Source: Mycoemilia scoparia
Lineage: Eukaryota > Kickxellomycota > Kickxellomycetes > Kickxellales > Kickxellaceae
Assembly (NCBI GenBank): GCA_027575805.1
Contig: JANBPU010000024.1
Location: 1 to 64,000, forward strand
Length of the DNA: 64,000 nt
Direction: 5' to 3'
Part shown: piece after piece, positions 24,676 through 34,983 of the stretch
Layout: each line of letters begins with the position of its first letter
How positions within the stretch are numbered: position 1 is the stretch's first letter
Position numbers and translations under genes: made by a program
Notes under the pieces: generated by a model
Databases searched by the model: none
Told to the model about the DNA's origin: nothing
What the model saw: only the letters and a program-made list of their open reading frames with translations

Positions 24676-25794
24676 ATGACAGAGCGTGTTGATGGTAACA
24701 ATAGTGACAATCATCATGAAATTTTTAATAAAATTTCTCAAAGGTATGATAAAATTGGTGAGCGTATTAAATCAGAACAAGATATTTCAGGCATGCACAA
24801 AATAATTTCAGGTGTAATTGAGGTGTTAGGGGAGTTAGATGAGTTTGCAGAAGACAATGGATTGCAGGAAAACGATAATTATACATTGGACAAAAAATCA
24901 TTACTTAATATTTACCTTGAATTATCAAATGTTCAACAAGAAAAATTGCAGGAGGAAACAAAAAGCCTTAAAAGTGATGTATCGCCAGACATGGATATTG
25001 ATGAAAAGACGCTTGAGCAAATAAATAAAAGATTATTGGATTGCGGCATATATATAGAATTTCTCAAAAAAGCTGATGCTGGACTTAGTAAAGAGATAAA
25101 TAAAATGCTTGGAAGCCCAAAGTCACCTTTTGACTACGCCTCCTATAAACAAGATCTCAAGGAAATAAAGAAGTCTTTAAGAAATATTAATACAGATGAA
25201 AAATGGTTGAATGAAGAGAGAATTGAAAATCTCAAAAAGCACTTTTTAAGCATCATAATGCTATTCCAAACTCTATTTGGAGCAATTGCACTAATCGGCT
25301 CAGCCAAAGTCATACACAAAGGTTACAAGCAAAGCCTCGATTCGACAAACATTATGGTTCTACAACACTGCATGTATTGGGCATTCTTACTCTTCATTCC
25401 TTGCTACTGCATCCTCAATGAAAACAAGTATCGAGCTTACAAACACGATATTAAAACCCATCTAGTACTTATTAAAAAGAAACTTAAAAAAGCATCTAAG
25501 AAAAAGGTGTTCGAAGCAGAAGAATATTTGACTACAACTGCTAAAGCGCGTATGGATAATCGTGAAATTGTTTCTATATTACAGTTCTTGTTATCAGTAT
25601 TGATCCTCAATTCATGGCCCTTATATCAAGTAAGAGAGGGATATTCTGACTCAGAGTATTATGCCAATAACATCATGCTTGTGCATGCTCTAGTTAGCTT
25701 CTTGGTATATGTCGGTGTTCATTATTCAAGCTGGCGGTCCAAAAGGAAACATAAGAAGGAAAATCCACAGAAAAACGAATGGTGCTGGTTTTAA
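24676..25794 (+). CDS. unrecognised four-helix membrane protein
   Basis: A single-exon gene of 372 residues; I do not recognise the family. The N-terminal ~185 residues are hydrophilic, Lys/Glu-rich and probably helical or coiled coil, with no signal peptide. Four hydrophobic segments follow at about 189-213, 227-247, 298-317 and 332-354. A very basic stretch lies between the second and third (about 260-285, with KKKLKKASKKK). The C-terminal tail is short and basic, ending WCWF. Codon use is strongly A/T-ending, unlike the more GC-balanced neighbours, consistent with a young, lineage-specific or acquired gene. Upstream sequence is A/T-rich. The single long open frame with alternating hydrophilic and hydrophobic blocks supports a real gene. 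Confidence 0.75.
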   Translation: MTERVDGNNSDNHHEIFNKISQRYDKIGERIKSEQDISGMHKIISGVIEVLGELDEFAEDNGLQENDNYTLDKKSLLNIYLELSNVQQEKLQEETKSLKSDVSPDMDIDEKTLEQINKRLLDCGIYIEFLKKADAGLSKEINKMLGSPKSPFDYASYKQDLKEIKKSLRNINTDEKWLNEERIENLKKHFLSIIMLFQTLFGAIALIGSAKVIHKGYKQSLDSTNIMVLQHCMYWAFLLFIPCYCILNENKYRAYKHDIKTHLVLIKKKLKKASKKKVFEAEEYLTTTAKARMDNREIVSILQFLLSVLILNSWPLYQVREGYSDSEYYANNIMLVHALVSFLVYVGVHYSSWRSKRKHKKENPQKNEWCWF

Positions 25795-26684
25795 CGAAAT
25801 AAAAGAATAAAATCTTTCTCTTTCATACTCATAATAATCAATATTGATTTGCTCATTATTGCTGACATTGAAATAGCCACAGATCAATAAGCATTACAGT
25901 TTTGGCAGCAGCTTTTATTCTTTTATTTCATTATGCTACATTGTTTAATATCTATTAATTGCAATCAAAATCATATGTATGTCAAAATCAAATTCTGTTG
26001 CTGCTTGTAACAAAGTTTCGGGCTCCTAATTAATAGGATATGAATAATAATTTTTGAAGGGGGACTTTTGGTGGCCTGTGATTATAGGGGCAATTACAAT
26101 TGATTAGCAAATGGTCACCCTTCAAAAATAATAACTCATATTGGCAATTTTGTGCTTCTACATTTCTAGCTCGGATAACGGGAGAGTCTAATACTGTAGA
26201 CCTCAACACAGCATTTCAATTCCAAAAGGTGGAGTTTTTGATTTTTCGTCAAGAACTATGAACGTGACTGTGGGGGTATAACATTTATAAATCTAGCCTA
26301 AACCAGCAAAAAATATAACTTGTGGGATAAAGCCATCTTGGAAGAACAGACATACTAATAATATTAGATTTGAGATGGAATTCCATCAATAATCCCAATT
26401 TAGTATAGTGATCATACTAAGGCTTTCACGCACATCAAGGAGTGGCCCAGCTGAACCTGGAATGCCCAATCACCGACTCGACATTATTGGATTTGATCAG
26501 TGGTTTGGCCATCCTGTTCAAGCAAAGCGCACCACCACTCACACGCTTCTATGGGCAATAGATCCCATGGCTATGACATTTATTCGGCCATTGGATGGCA
26601 CTGTTTATCACGAGAACCTATTTGTAATATTTTTTGTCTACGCTGAATATAACACCTCTTAGACTTGTAAAGAGTACATTATTA
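25795..26684. other. intergenic region upstream of gamma-tubulin
   Basis: It contains one family A-related element and AT-rich sequence. An 84-codon open frame at 26,408-26,662 runs up to the gamma-tubulin start but shows no family resemblance and is probably chance. Confidence 0.6.
26041..26138. mobile_element. family A MITE, 98-bp variant
   Basis: Inverted ends TGAATAATAATTTTTGAAGG and TTCAAAAATAATAACTCA are flanked by TA on both sides. The core lacks the TTTTACTAGTAAA part and instead has GGGGCAATTACAATTGATTA, a variant shared with the copy at 32,769. Confidence 0.85.
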
Positions 26685-28772
26685 ATGCCCCGTGAAATCA
26701 TTACAGTTCAGGCCGGCCAATGCGGCAATCAGAGTAAGGGGCGCCAAATAGCTCAAAACACGCATTGTTATGTACCAACATTATAGGAGCATCATGTGTT
26801 TACATTCAGCTAAAATGCAATACTCTATATATCTCTAGTCGGTAGTGAGTTTTGGACACAGCTATGTACAGAGCATGGTATTAGCCCAGACGGGACTTTG
26901 GAGGAGTTTGCAACAGAGGGTGGGGACCGTAAGGATGTTTTCTTTTACCAGGTTGGTAGCGGTCCAAAAACAGACTTAGCAGACTCGATATAGTATACTT
27001 TGAACGATGTTAATATTTGCCCCTTGTTTTTGCTAATGGAAAGGCCGACGACGATCACTACATCCCTCGCTCAATTCTTATCGACTTGGAGCCACGTGTG
27101 AGTGCCAATACACATAGACTTTCTATAAGAAATATGGATATGATGTATAATATCTAACCACGTATATAAATTCTCTGGTATATCAGGTTATAGAAAACAT
27201 CATGAAATCGCCATATGCAAACTTATATAACCCAGAAAACGTATATCGCACGCCTGATGGTGGTGGTGCTGGTAACAACTGGGCGAGTGGCTATCATCAA
27301 GGAGAAAAAATATGTGAGGATATAATCGAAATGCTTGACAGAGAAGCTGACAATAGCGACTCTCTTGAGGTAAGCCAAGCTACCAATACTATACTATTCT
27401 GCAATTCCAATATGTGTACAGAATATCCAAAGTCTCTGGCGATGCTTTTAGGGATTTAATCTTTTGCATTCTATTGCTGGCGGAACGGGTTCTGGTTTGG
27501 GATCGTTTTTGCTTGAGAGGCTAAGCGACCAGTATCCTAAAAAACTTCTCCAAACGTACTCTGTATTTCCCAATACCGACGGGTCCTCAGATGTGGTGGT
27601 TCAACCCTATAACAGCATCCTAGCGCTAAAGAGATTGACTCAGAATGCCGATTGTGTTGTACGTATATCTTGCTATCTAATTACATTTGTGCCACATGTA
27701 CATACAAAACTATATGTCCAACATTTATAAAAAACATGTATAGGTTGTTTTGGACAATTCCGCTTTGGCAAGAATAGTTGCTGACAGACTCCATATCCAA
27801 AACGCAGACTTTGTTCAAACGAATCAATTAGTGGCAACTGTGATGTCTTCGAGCACAACTACCCTCAGATACCCTAGCTATATGAACAACGACCTTGTCA
27901 GCTTGATTGCACCATTGATTCCAATTCCAAAATGCCATTACCTAATGACCTCGTATACGCCATTCACCAGTGATAATGCCGAAAAGGTAACAATGCCTAT
28001 TAATTTGGGTTTTTTTTTTCAGAACCAAATGCATCATAATTTTTGAAGGGTGAATATTTATAGGGGAAATCACAGCCAAATGGATGGCCACCCTTCAAAA
28101 ATAGTCATCCAAATGCCCAAATCACCTTGTATGCTTATTTCAAACCGCATTTTTATATCACATCATTATAGGCTAAACCAGTGCTAAAAACCACGGTTCT
28201 TGATGTAATGCGCCGGCTTTTACAACCAAAAAACAAAATGGTCTCCACTGTTCCCAACAAGCGAAGCTGCTACCTCTCCATTCTCAACATCATCCAGGGC
28301 GATGTTGATCCAACAGAAGTGCACAAGTCATTGCTTCGTATTCGCGAGCGAAGGATTGCCCAGTTTATACCCTGGGGCCCAGCCAGTATCCAAGTCTCGT
28401 TGACACGCAAAAGCCCGTATGTGCCTTCGCACCATCGGGTCAGCGGCCTCATGATGGCAAACAATACTGGGATTACTTCGGTAAGATGCAAAATATATAC
28501 TCACCTTGCCCATCTTCAAATGAAACCTTGGTCCCATCCCATCACTGGTATTTAATTGATGATTTTATTGTTCGATAATTCTGTTGTAGCTTTTCAAACG
28601 GACGCTGGACGACTATGACCGTCTCCGCAAACGCAACGCTTTCTTGGATATTTACAAGCGCGAGCCAATGTTCTCGGATGGACTTGACGAATTCGACCAC
28701 TCTCGGGAGGCCCTAGTTGATCTGATCAATGAGTATCGAGCATGCGAGCAGCCCGACTATCTTTGTAAATAA
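26685..28772 (+). CDS. TUBG1: gamma-tubulin
   Basis: Eight exons: 26685-26733, 26839-26951, 27044-27097, 27187-27369, 27452-27658, 27744-27986, 28172-28480 and 28590-28772. They join in frame to 446 residues. The start is [20 protein letters not shown], typical of gamma-tubulin. The GTP-binding tubulin signature is GGTGSGLGS in exon 5. Gamma-specific stretches include [24 protein letters not shown] and [15 protein letters not shown]. The C-terminus is [12 protein letters not shown]. It nucleates microtubules at spindle pole bodies with the gamma-tubulin complex. Intron 6 (27987-28171) contains a family A transposon. Confidence 0.97.
28029..28113. mobile_element. short family A MITE inside gamma-tubulin intron 6
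   Basis: Ends ATCATAATTTTTGAAGGG and CCCTTCAAAAATAGTCATCC flank a shortened core (TATAGGGGAAATCACAGCC). It makes up almost half of the 185-bp intron; splice sites lie outside. Confidence 0.8.
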
Positions 28773-29044
28773 GAAAAAAGCTCTGAAGCACCTGTCCTCC
28801 CTTAGCGTGGGCATATTTACACTTTAATGTTCCATCTAAAAAGTCTGTAATCCTGTTCTAGCACATTTATCAAAGTTTTTATTGCATTTCCAAACAATAA
28901 TTGAACTGAAACATCTGCATTGTACTATGAAAAATGCATTAATATAAACAATGAATTATTACACAATTGGGCACTGTCGTGTTTGAAAATAGAATGAAAA
29001 ATTATGATATTCAGAAAAGTCATGGTTCAAACGCAAAGACCAGC

Positions 29045-31987
29045 CTAGCTTTCTCGATTATAGTAATATTCCAACAAAACGTTCGACACAAACGTAAGTA
29101 GATATATACACAAAAGGATTTTTCCGACCCTCTGTGTCATCCGGTAGCCATTTGCAGATACGGCAAAAAGAGTCATGACCACGCCAATAAACAACATAGC
29201 TATTGACAGTGGGACGGCAGGCGATGAAAGTGATATCTTGAATGGCTTCCCGTTTTTAGAAGCAGCAGCAGCATTGGCAGCAAGACCCACACCAAGAAGT
29301 AGATTCAGCATTGGGCTACCAAAACAAGCAGCTATGGCCATGCGCGGAAATCCCATCTTGGCCATTGTGAAGTTTGTAACCAGGTCGCCTATTGTATTTC
29401 CCCAGCCCAATATAGTTAGGCCAAGGATGTCCTCGCTCATGTTGAAAACTATGCCAATGGTCTGAAGAATTGCAACCATCTCGTCAGCAATAATATAGAT
29501 CCACGATAAGGCCGAAGCAAACCCTAAAAAGCATGGTAAGATTTTCAAATAGTATGGAAACGACTCTTGAAAGCCTGGCCCCTTTATTAGCCCATAAAGC
29601 GCAGTAAGTGCCCCAATCCCAAGCCCGACAAAAACCATCAAGCGGGATGTGCCAACGATCACGCATGACATTACAGATATAAATACAGGAACTGTTATAC
29701 ACTTTACAAGAATAATGCACCACTCAGCCTTTTCTAATTTTTCTGGGGGGACGTTTCTGATGAGTGGATCGTGGTATTGTGAAAACACCGTCTCTACGGT
29801 CTTTGTGCTCACATTGCTTGGCATAATCGGGCTATGTGGGACCGCAAGAAAACCATTGTCCACATTACTTTGCATGGATGAAGATGTACTCTGGGGCGAA
29901 ATTCTGGGAATAAGGGCTCTTTCCTCATCATGTGTTGAGGTATTCTGCCCATCACTGCTGTCACTAATAGGATTTCCGCTACCCAGACCTGCCCTCCGCT
30001 CATTGCCTAGGTCTCCTTGTGGGGGTTCGGACAGTACAGGGATTGTCATGGTAAGGAAAAATACAGGTACAGCCGAAAAAACGAGGAATAGCTTTGTGTA
30101 CAGCTTGGCATTTGATTTCCAGTGCCGAAGAGTTGGCACGGTCTCGCGTAAAACAACACGTGCCCAAAGCATCCAGCCTGGCTGGGGTTGATCCTGTAGA
30201 CGTGGTATATCATGGTAGTAAAACACTGAGGAGCTTATGGATGGGCGTGGATCCATTTGGTGTGGCATTTGTAAATGACTGCCTAGGCCATGACCATATA
30301 TACTCCTTTCAGTATCGCCATCATCGCTCTGAGATCTCAATTCAGGACTCAAAAGCGGCTGGATTTTAGGTGAAATGCTGGATTTTAGCGGTGTGTTTGA
30401 GCTGCTATGAAGATTGAGGCTTGCCGACCCTTCATTCGAAGCCAATGTGTTATTGTTGTTATTATTGCTATTAGAGGAACTTGGTATTTGTGAGCCTAGC
30501 TCATAATCGTTTAGGTCAAGTATAGTTGGTTGTGGGCTGTTGCTGCTACCTTTCCCCATACCCATCAATTCTGTGCGGGGAGTCGCTGGCATAATCTTGA
30601 TACTGGGAAGCTCGGTGTTGCTATGATCCCCAGAAGGCTTATGTAAAAGCGACGTTTCCTGGCTGTATATACTTTGTTGATCATGAGCCACAGGCAAGCG
30701 TATTATTGGCACTGGTTGATGCACGTTAGCACTGTTCTCCAAATTTGGTGAAGTATCGGAGTAAATGCCCTGGCTGGACTGGGGACGTAGGCTGTTGGAG
30801 GTGAATCTTTGTTGGGTCATGTCCCCGAGCATCTCCAAAAAGTCTCTAAATTCGGCAGCAAGGAGCAAGGAGCTGTACCGTGACCTACTGTGGTCTTTCC
30901 ACCATTCATACTGCAGTTCGTTTATTTCTGCCTCCAAGCCATCCTCCATCTCGTCATCAGCCTCATTTCCTCCACCAGGCCGACTACCTGAGCTCGACGA
31001 ATTGCTGGTAGTGCGCATGACTATTGCTGGTGGGATGTCTTCGCGGACGGGGACATAGCTCCTTCGAACCCTGTCGAGAAGCCTATTGTACCTTTTGACC
31101 CTCTCCTCGTAAAATGTGGTCAGCGTAACGACTGCGGCGTATGCAATGTATATCGAGATAAGGTAAATGCTGAATATGCGGTTGATCTGGCCCAAAATCA
31201 CTGCCACCATGATCAGAGACAACGCCAAGAGAAAGAATGACAGTTCGCGAAGAAATGATACTTTATCAACCTTGAAATTTGGAGCCACTAGAGCGATGAG
31301 CCCTATAACTATGTTAACTATACAAGACGCACTACCGATCAGCTCGCCCACTGCCATGCCGCCACTTCCAGCGCGCGCTGCACTCATCGTGGTAAATAAA
31401 TCAGGTGCACCGTTGCCTAGAGCCAACAGTGTAACACCAGCCAGCGCCTCCGGCATGTGTAGAAGCTTGGATATCGTCCCAAGGTTTGGAGAAAAATAAT
31501 CAGAGGCGGACATGCCAACCCATACAAACAAGAGGGACATCCAAAGACCCATTCCAATAAGCATAACCCACCTATAGCCCGCAGTATTGCAATAGTAAAA
31601 GGCAAGGTATGGGAATATCGCAGATCCTACATCTTGGCAGTTTTCTAAAACAAAATCGCATTGGTGGGGCTGGTATTTGTCTACGCGCTTGCATTCCTTT
31701 CTTTCGAAGTCACCATCATCGCCATCTTTGTTGACCAATAGTGGTGACTGAAACCGTGTTACTTCGGACTTATTTGGACCAGTGGTAGCAGCAGCAGCAG
31801 TGTTTCTTGGGATTTCATGCCAGTCCTGTGCTAATAGCTGATTCTGGAGTACTGCTTGTGAATTTACCGGCAATGATGTCTCTAGGATCTGGTTGCTATA
31901 CACGTATAATGCAGCACATAATATGACAAAGAGGAAAAATGCACCATAGGTAGTTACGCGACCTCTCAGCCAAAATTGTGATACCAT
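29045..31987 (-). CDS. cation/Ca2+ exchanger of the CaCA superfamily (NCLX/CCX-like)
   Basis: A single-exon gene of 980 residues. A signal-anchor-like helix lies at about 14-31. A Cys-containing lumenal segment (about 99-134) precedes the first helix bundle. The alpha-1 repeat has ALGNGAPDLFTT (about 189-200) and the alpha-2 repeat has GWGNTIGDLVTNF (about 861-873). These are the ion-coordinating signatures of Na+/Ca2+ and cation/Ca2+ exchangers. Between the two halves lies a very long Ser/Asn/Pro-rich cytosolic loop (about 330-700) that makes it nearly twice the length of animal NCLX. Fungal relatives include yeast YDL206W. It probably moves Ca2+ against Na+, K+ or H+. The membrane (plasma, vacuolar or mitochondrial) cannot be told from sequence. 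Its stop is 272 bp from the gamma-tubulin stop. Confidence 0.88.
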   Translation of the reverse strand: MVSQFWLRGRVTTYGAFFLFVILCAALYVYSNQILETSLPVNSQAVLQNQLLAQDWHEIPRNTAAAATTGPNKSEVTRFQSPLLVNKDGDDGDFERKECKRVDKYQPHQCDFVLENCQDVGSAIFPYLAFYYCNTAGYRWVMLIGMGLWMSLLFVWVGMSASDYFSPNLGTISKLLHMPEALAGVTLLALGNGAPDLFTTMSAARAGSGGMAVGELIGSASCIVNIVIGLIALVAPNFKVDKVSFLRELSFFLLALSLIMVAVILGQINRIFSIYLISIYIAYAAVVTLTTFYEERVKRYNRLLDRVRRSYVPVREDIPPAIVMRTTSNSSSSGSRPGGGNEADDEMEDGLEAEINELQYEWWKDHSRSRYSSLLLAAEFRDFLEMLGDMTQQRFTSNSLRPQSSQGIYSDTSPNLENSANVHQPVPIIRLPVAHDQQSIYSQETSLLHKPSGDHSNTELPSIKIMPATPRTELMGMGKGSSNSPQPTILDLNDYELGSQIPSSSNSNNNNNNTLASNEGSASLNLHSSSNTPLKSSISPKIQPLLSPELRSQSDDGDTERSIYGHGLGSHLQMPHQMDPRPSISSSVFYYHDIPRLQDQPQPGWMLWARVVLRETVPTLRHWKSNAKLYTKLFLVFSAVPVFFLTMTIPVLSEPPQGDLGNERRAGLGSGNPISDSSDGQNTSTHDEERALIPRISPQSTSSSMQSNVDNGFLAVPHSPIMPSNVSTKTVETVFSQYHDPLIRNVPPEKLEKAEWCIILVKCITVPVFISVMSCVIVGTSRLMVFVGLGIGALTALYGLIKGPGFQESFPYYLKILPCFLGFASALSWIYIIADEMVAILQTIGIVFNMSEDILGLTILGWGNTIGDLVTNFTMAKMGFPRMAIAACFGSPMLNLLLGVGLAANAAAASKNGKPFKISLSSPAVPLSIAMLFIGVVMTLFAVSANGYRMTQRVGKILLCIYLLTFVSNVLLEYYYNRES

Positions 31988-32768
31988 GTATATAACTATT
32001 TAAGTGAGTGTATGTAGTTAAAGAGGGGCAAACGTTGGTTGGAGAGGCTGTTTATAAGTGGAGAAAAAGCAAAGATGTGTTAAGCGCTTATTCTTTATTT
32101 ATGGCATTGCCTTTACCAAGAAATTCAAATGAGTAAAGGTGTATTATGGCCTTTAGGCTTTGCTATTGCCAAGAGGCTGCGCGGCTGTGTCTGATTTAAC
32201 AATAAAGCGGATATGCAGCAGCGTGATCGTTCTAGAAAATATTGCAAGTAAGAATTCCAAAATTGCTTCATAGAAATCATCCTATGATCCATCCATACAT
32301 GCACCCATGCTTAGACCCCTTAGTATTTGTGCTCAACAACAATTCATATTATGGGACTAATCTCTCATACATATAAAGCAGCCCAGTTAATTTCCAGCCA
32401 CTTTCATCATAGCTGGCCGAAAGCAAAACAATCTGGCAGTAGAACATTGGATAGGAAGGATTCGGAGCCCTGAGAAGGAGAAACTCGCAGCATAAATTAA
32501 ATCTGAAAATGCAAAAAAACGAGGAGCAGCCATTATATGCGCGGATTATGCTTTGACGTACAGAATGCTTGATGTTTGGTCCAAGACCATGCATTTCTTA
32601 GTCCACAGTACCTATAAAGCGCTTCGCACAAGGGCAGAAACCCCGTGCCAAAGACCATACCGTGGCCCTGGAAACATTTGGCATGTGCCATTAGCTTCAA
32701 TTCCTATATCCCAGAAGCATCGAAGGAACCTTTTGTGTGTTCAATACCCTTTTGCAATGATCCAAATA

Positions 32769-32867
32769 TGGATCATAATTTTTGAAGGGTGACTTTTGGC
32801 GGCCTGCGATTATAGGGGCAATTACAATTGATTAGCAAATGGGTAACCCTTCAAAAATAATAACTCA
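32769..32867. mobile_element. family A MITE, 99-bp variant
   Basis: Ends TGGATCATAATTTTTGAAGG and TTCAAAAATAATAACTCA are flanked by TA. The core GGGGCAATTACAATTGATTA matches the 26,041 copy. Its right-hand TA is shared with the adjoining foldback. Confidence 0.85.
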
Positions 32868-32869
32868 TA

Positions 32870-32936
32870 TGATGTCTAAATAAATTCAAGTATCTCAATT
32901 ATGGAAATGCATAAGGTCGAATTTATTTAGACATCA
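32870..32936. mobile_element. 67-bp foldback element with perfect 18-bp inverted ends
   Basis: TGATGTCTAAATAAATTC at the left is exactly complementary to GAATTTATTTAGACATCA at the right, around a 31-nt loop. TA flanks both sides (32868-32869 and 32937-32938). The left TA is also the right target copy of the neighbouring family A element. The ends are unrelated to families A or B. Confidence 0.75.
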
Positions 32937-33277
32937 TATTTGAATCATTTCACTACTGATCAGCCACAGAATGGCTGTGGGTGGATCCCAGCAACATATA
33001 CTATTAATTTGAATAATAGCTTTTAATGATGGTAAAAGCTCTGATGTATGTTAAGAGCTTTTTCAGGGATGGTGTGAAACTGACTTTTCTCTTGAATGTG
33101 CGTATTATTGTGATTGTGATCTGACGATTACTAACTATTGCTTATCCTTATTATTTTTTCTATTTGTATGTGCATGCAAGTATTTTTAATATAATTTTTT
33201 GATAATAATTTTATGGGGTCTTTTATGCCTAATAACTTGTGAAATAAAGCCATAGTGTAACAACAGTTCAATAGGAA

Positions 33278-34069
33278 CCACTAACAGATGCATATCCAAT
33301 ATCATCTAAAGGGGTAGACAACGACTGTTTCTTCTGTGGCCTCCTTACAAGGCTACTCCAATTGTTTTTTGCCAGCCATGATGCGGCAATAATTGTGGTT
33401 AGGCTAATATGGTGGGGTGCTTCATTTGGACTACTGAGAGTGCATGGTGGTAGCTGCGAAGAGGGTTTTGGATGGACCATTTAAGATACACCCCCAAAGA
33501 AGCCATTTCGGTGGCAATGGCAAAATGCAAAGCCACTAGCCAGTCTTTTAGAGACATTTCATTCTAAGGTAGAACACATTGATAATAGCACAAAGGAATA
33601 TGACCAAGGCCACTGGAAAGTAAAGCGAGGTACATAGCAATACCCAAAGAAAGGAGCAGCAAGAGGTCCTTAGAGCCTATGCCTGCTTTAAACTATCGGG
33701 AGGTGATGGGCCGGCCTTTGATGCATGTTGATAAAGAAGGTTAAAGAGCTTACAGCATCAGGGGTCGAAGTGATCACGAAAAAAGAGTGGCAGCACCAGC
33801 AAAATGCCGATGCGAAAAAACGCGAAGCTGTAGTATTTGGCAGCCTATTTGTATGTAAAAAGATATATTGAGCCAAGTGCCCCGTGTGGGAAGAGGCTTT
33901 GTTATACCCTTGTGTAGGAGGAGGCCATATGTGGTCCAATTTCACCCAGTCTGGCGACTTTTATACAAAAACACGCGTAGGCCGTTGCCTGCTTTGTGAG
34001 TCGCAAAGGAAAAGGTGCCTTACGAAATTCACACGCCCACACAATAAGGCCAAGCACACCATAGTGTGA
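33278..34069 (+). pseudogene. tract of broken coding-like frames, possible decayed gene
   Basis: Several protein-like stretches occur in different plus-strand frames: one at about 33,278-33,483, one near 33,515-33,634 (LLETFHSKVEHIDNSTKEYD), one near 33,738-33,869 (VKELTASGVEVITKKEWQHQ), and one ending at 34,069. The last includes C-x2-C...H-x4-H spacing in GRCLLCES and RPHNKAKH, a layout seen in BED-type zinc fingers of transposases. Stops separate the pieces. No family is firmly recognised and chance is possible. Confidence 0.25.
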
Positions 34070-34816
34070 AACTGAGCGCTAGTATACAAAACACCCGGCA
34101 CAGGTTCTTAGAAGCGCTCTGGCTTGGTACAAACAAAGCCCACACTAAGAGGCAAACAGCTCAGGACAGTATCGCGTCTACTTTACGTTGATATAAACAA
34201 TCCTCTCAAAAACTGTCTCTGGCTCTCTGTCTATTTTTAAGCAGTTCAGCCGCCACCACTTGGTGCAAGGTTCTCCATTTCTCTTCTTCCTCTCTTGTTT
34301 TCTATTTCTTTCTCCTTTTGCTCAATAGCCAGTTTAGCAACGCAGTTCCTACCTCAACTTCTTGGTATCCTAACCACTTGACGAGACACCCTATCTCTTG
34401 GAACACGTGGACTACGGATCTTGTCAATTTTAGCGCACACACATATTCACATAAGCATAGTGTCGCCCGTTTCATTTCAAGTGATAATAGCTCACGATCC
34501 TGATACACACATTTCTAAATAGCTGCGCGTGTGCACTGCCCCAGGTGTCAAATCAGCTTGGTGAGTATCCCAGACGCGTTTGATTTATTATTGTTTCGAC
34601 TTGATTTTTCACCAACATTTCTTTGCTGGTATAAAATATACCCACGATCCATTCACCTTCGCAGTGCTTTGGACCTTTTGTCGATTTGGTTGGGAATCCC
34701 ATTTGGCTTTGCCTACTGTCTATATGCCAGTTTGCATGCGTTTTGTGTGCGTGTGTCTATAGATAATGAATGCTAATTGATGCCATAGAGCCAGCCGCTC
34801 CAATATGCACTACGCC

Positions 34817-34824
34817 TATTTAAA
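34817..34824 (+). promoter_or_regulatory. TATA-like box of the P-loop/His-repeat gene
   Basis: TATTTAAA lies about 167 bp before the start codon, ahead of a CT-rich leader, as in strongly expressed fungal genes. Confidence 0.45.
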
Positions 34825-34983
34825 CGGGTCTGGCTCCCGACCATTCCATCTGCGTTCCTAATCACTGCTATAATTCATATTTCTTCTCTATATTTGTAGA
34901 TATTTCCTGTCTTTCAACAACTGTACATCCTTGCATTCCAACTCCATTAGCACAAAGTTGCACGCCATATAACATCGCACAAA

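Larger units (their letters stand above)
31988..34983. other. long divergent intergenic region
   Basis: It separates the exchanger (-) from the P-loop/His-repeat gene (+). It holds a family A element, a 67-bp foldback, and at 33.3-34.1 kb a stretch of broken coding-like frames. It ends with the pyrimidine-rich promoter and leader of the P-loop gene, with TATTTAAA at 34,817. Confidence 0.65.

Noticed and set aside
26408..26662. 84-codon frame just upstream of gamma-tubulin
   Set aside because: Gamma-tubulin has its own canonical start at 26,685; the upstream frame has no recognisable domain.
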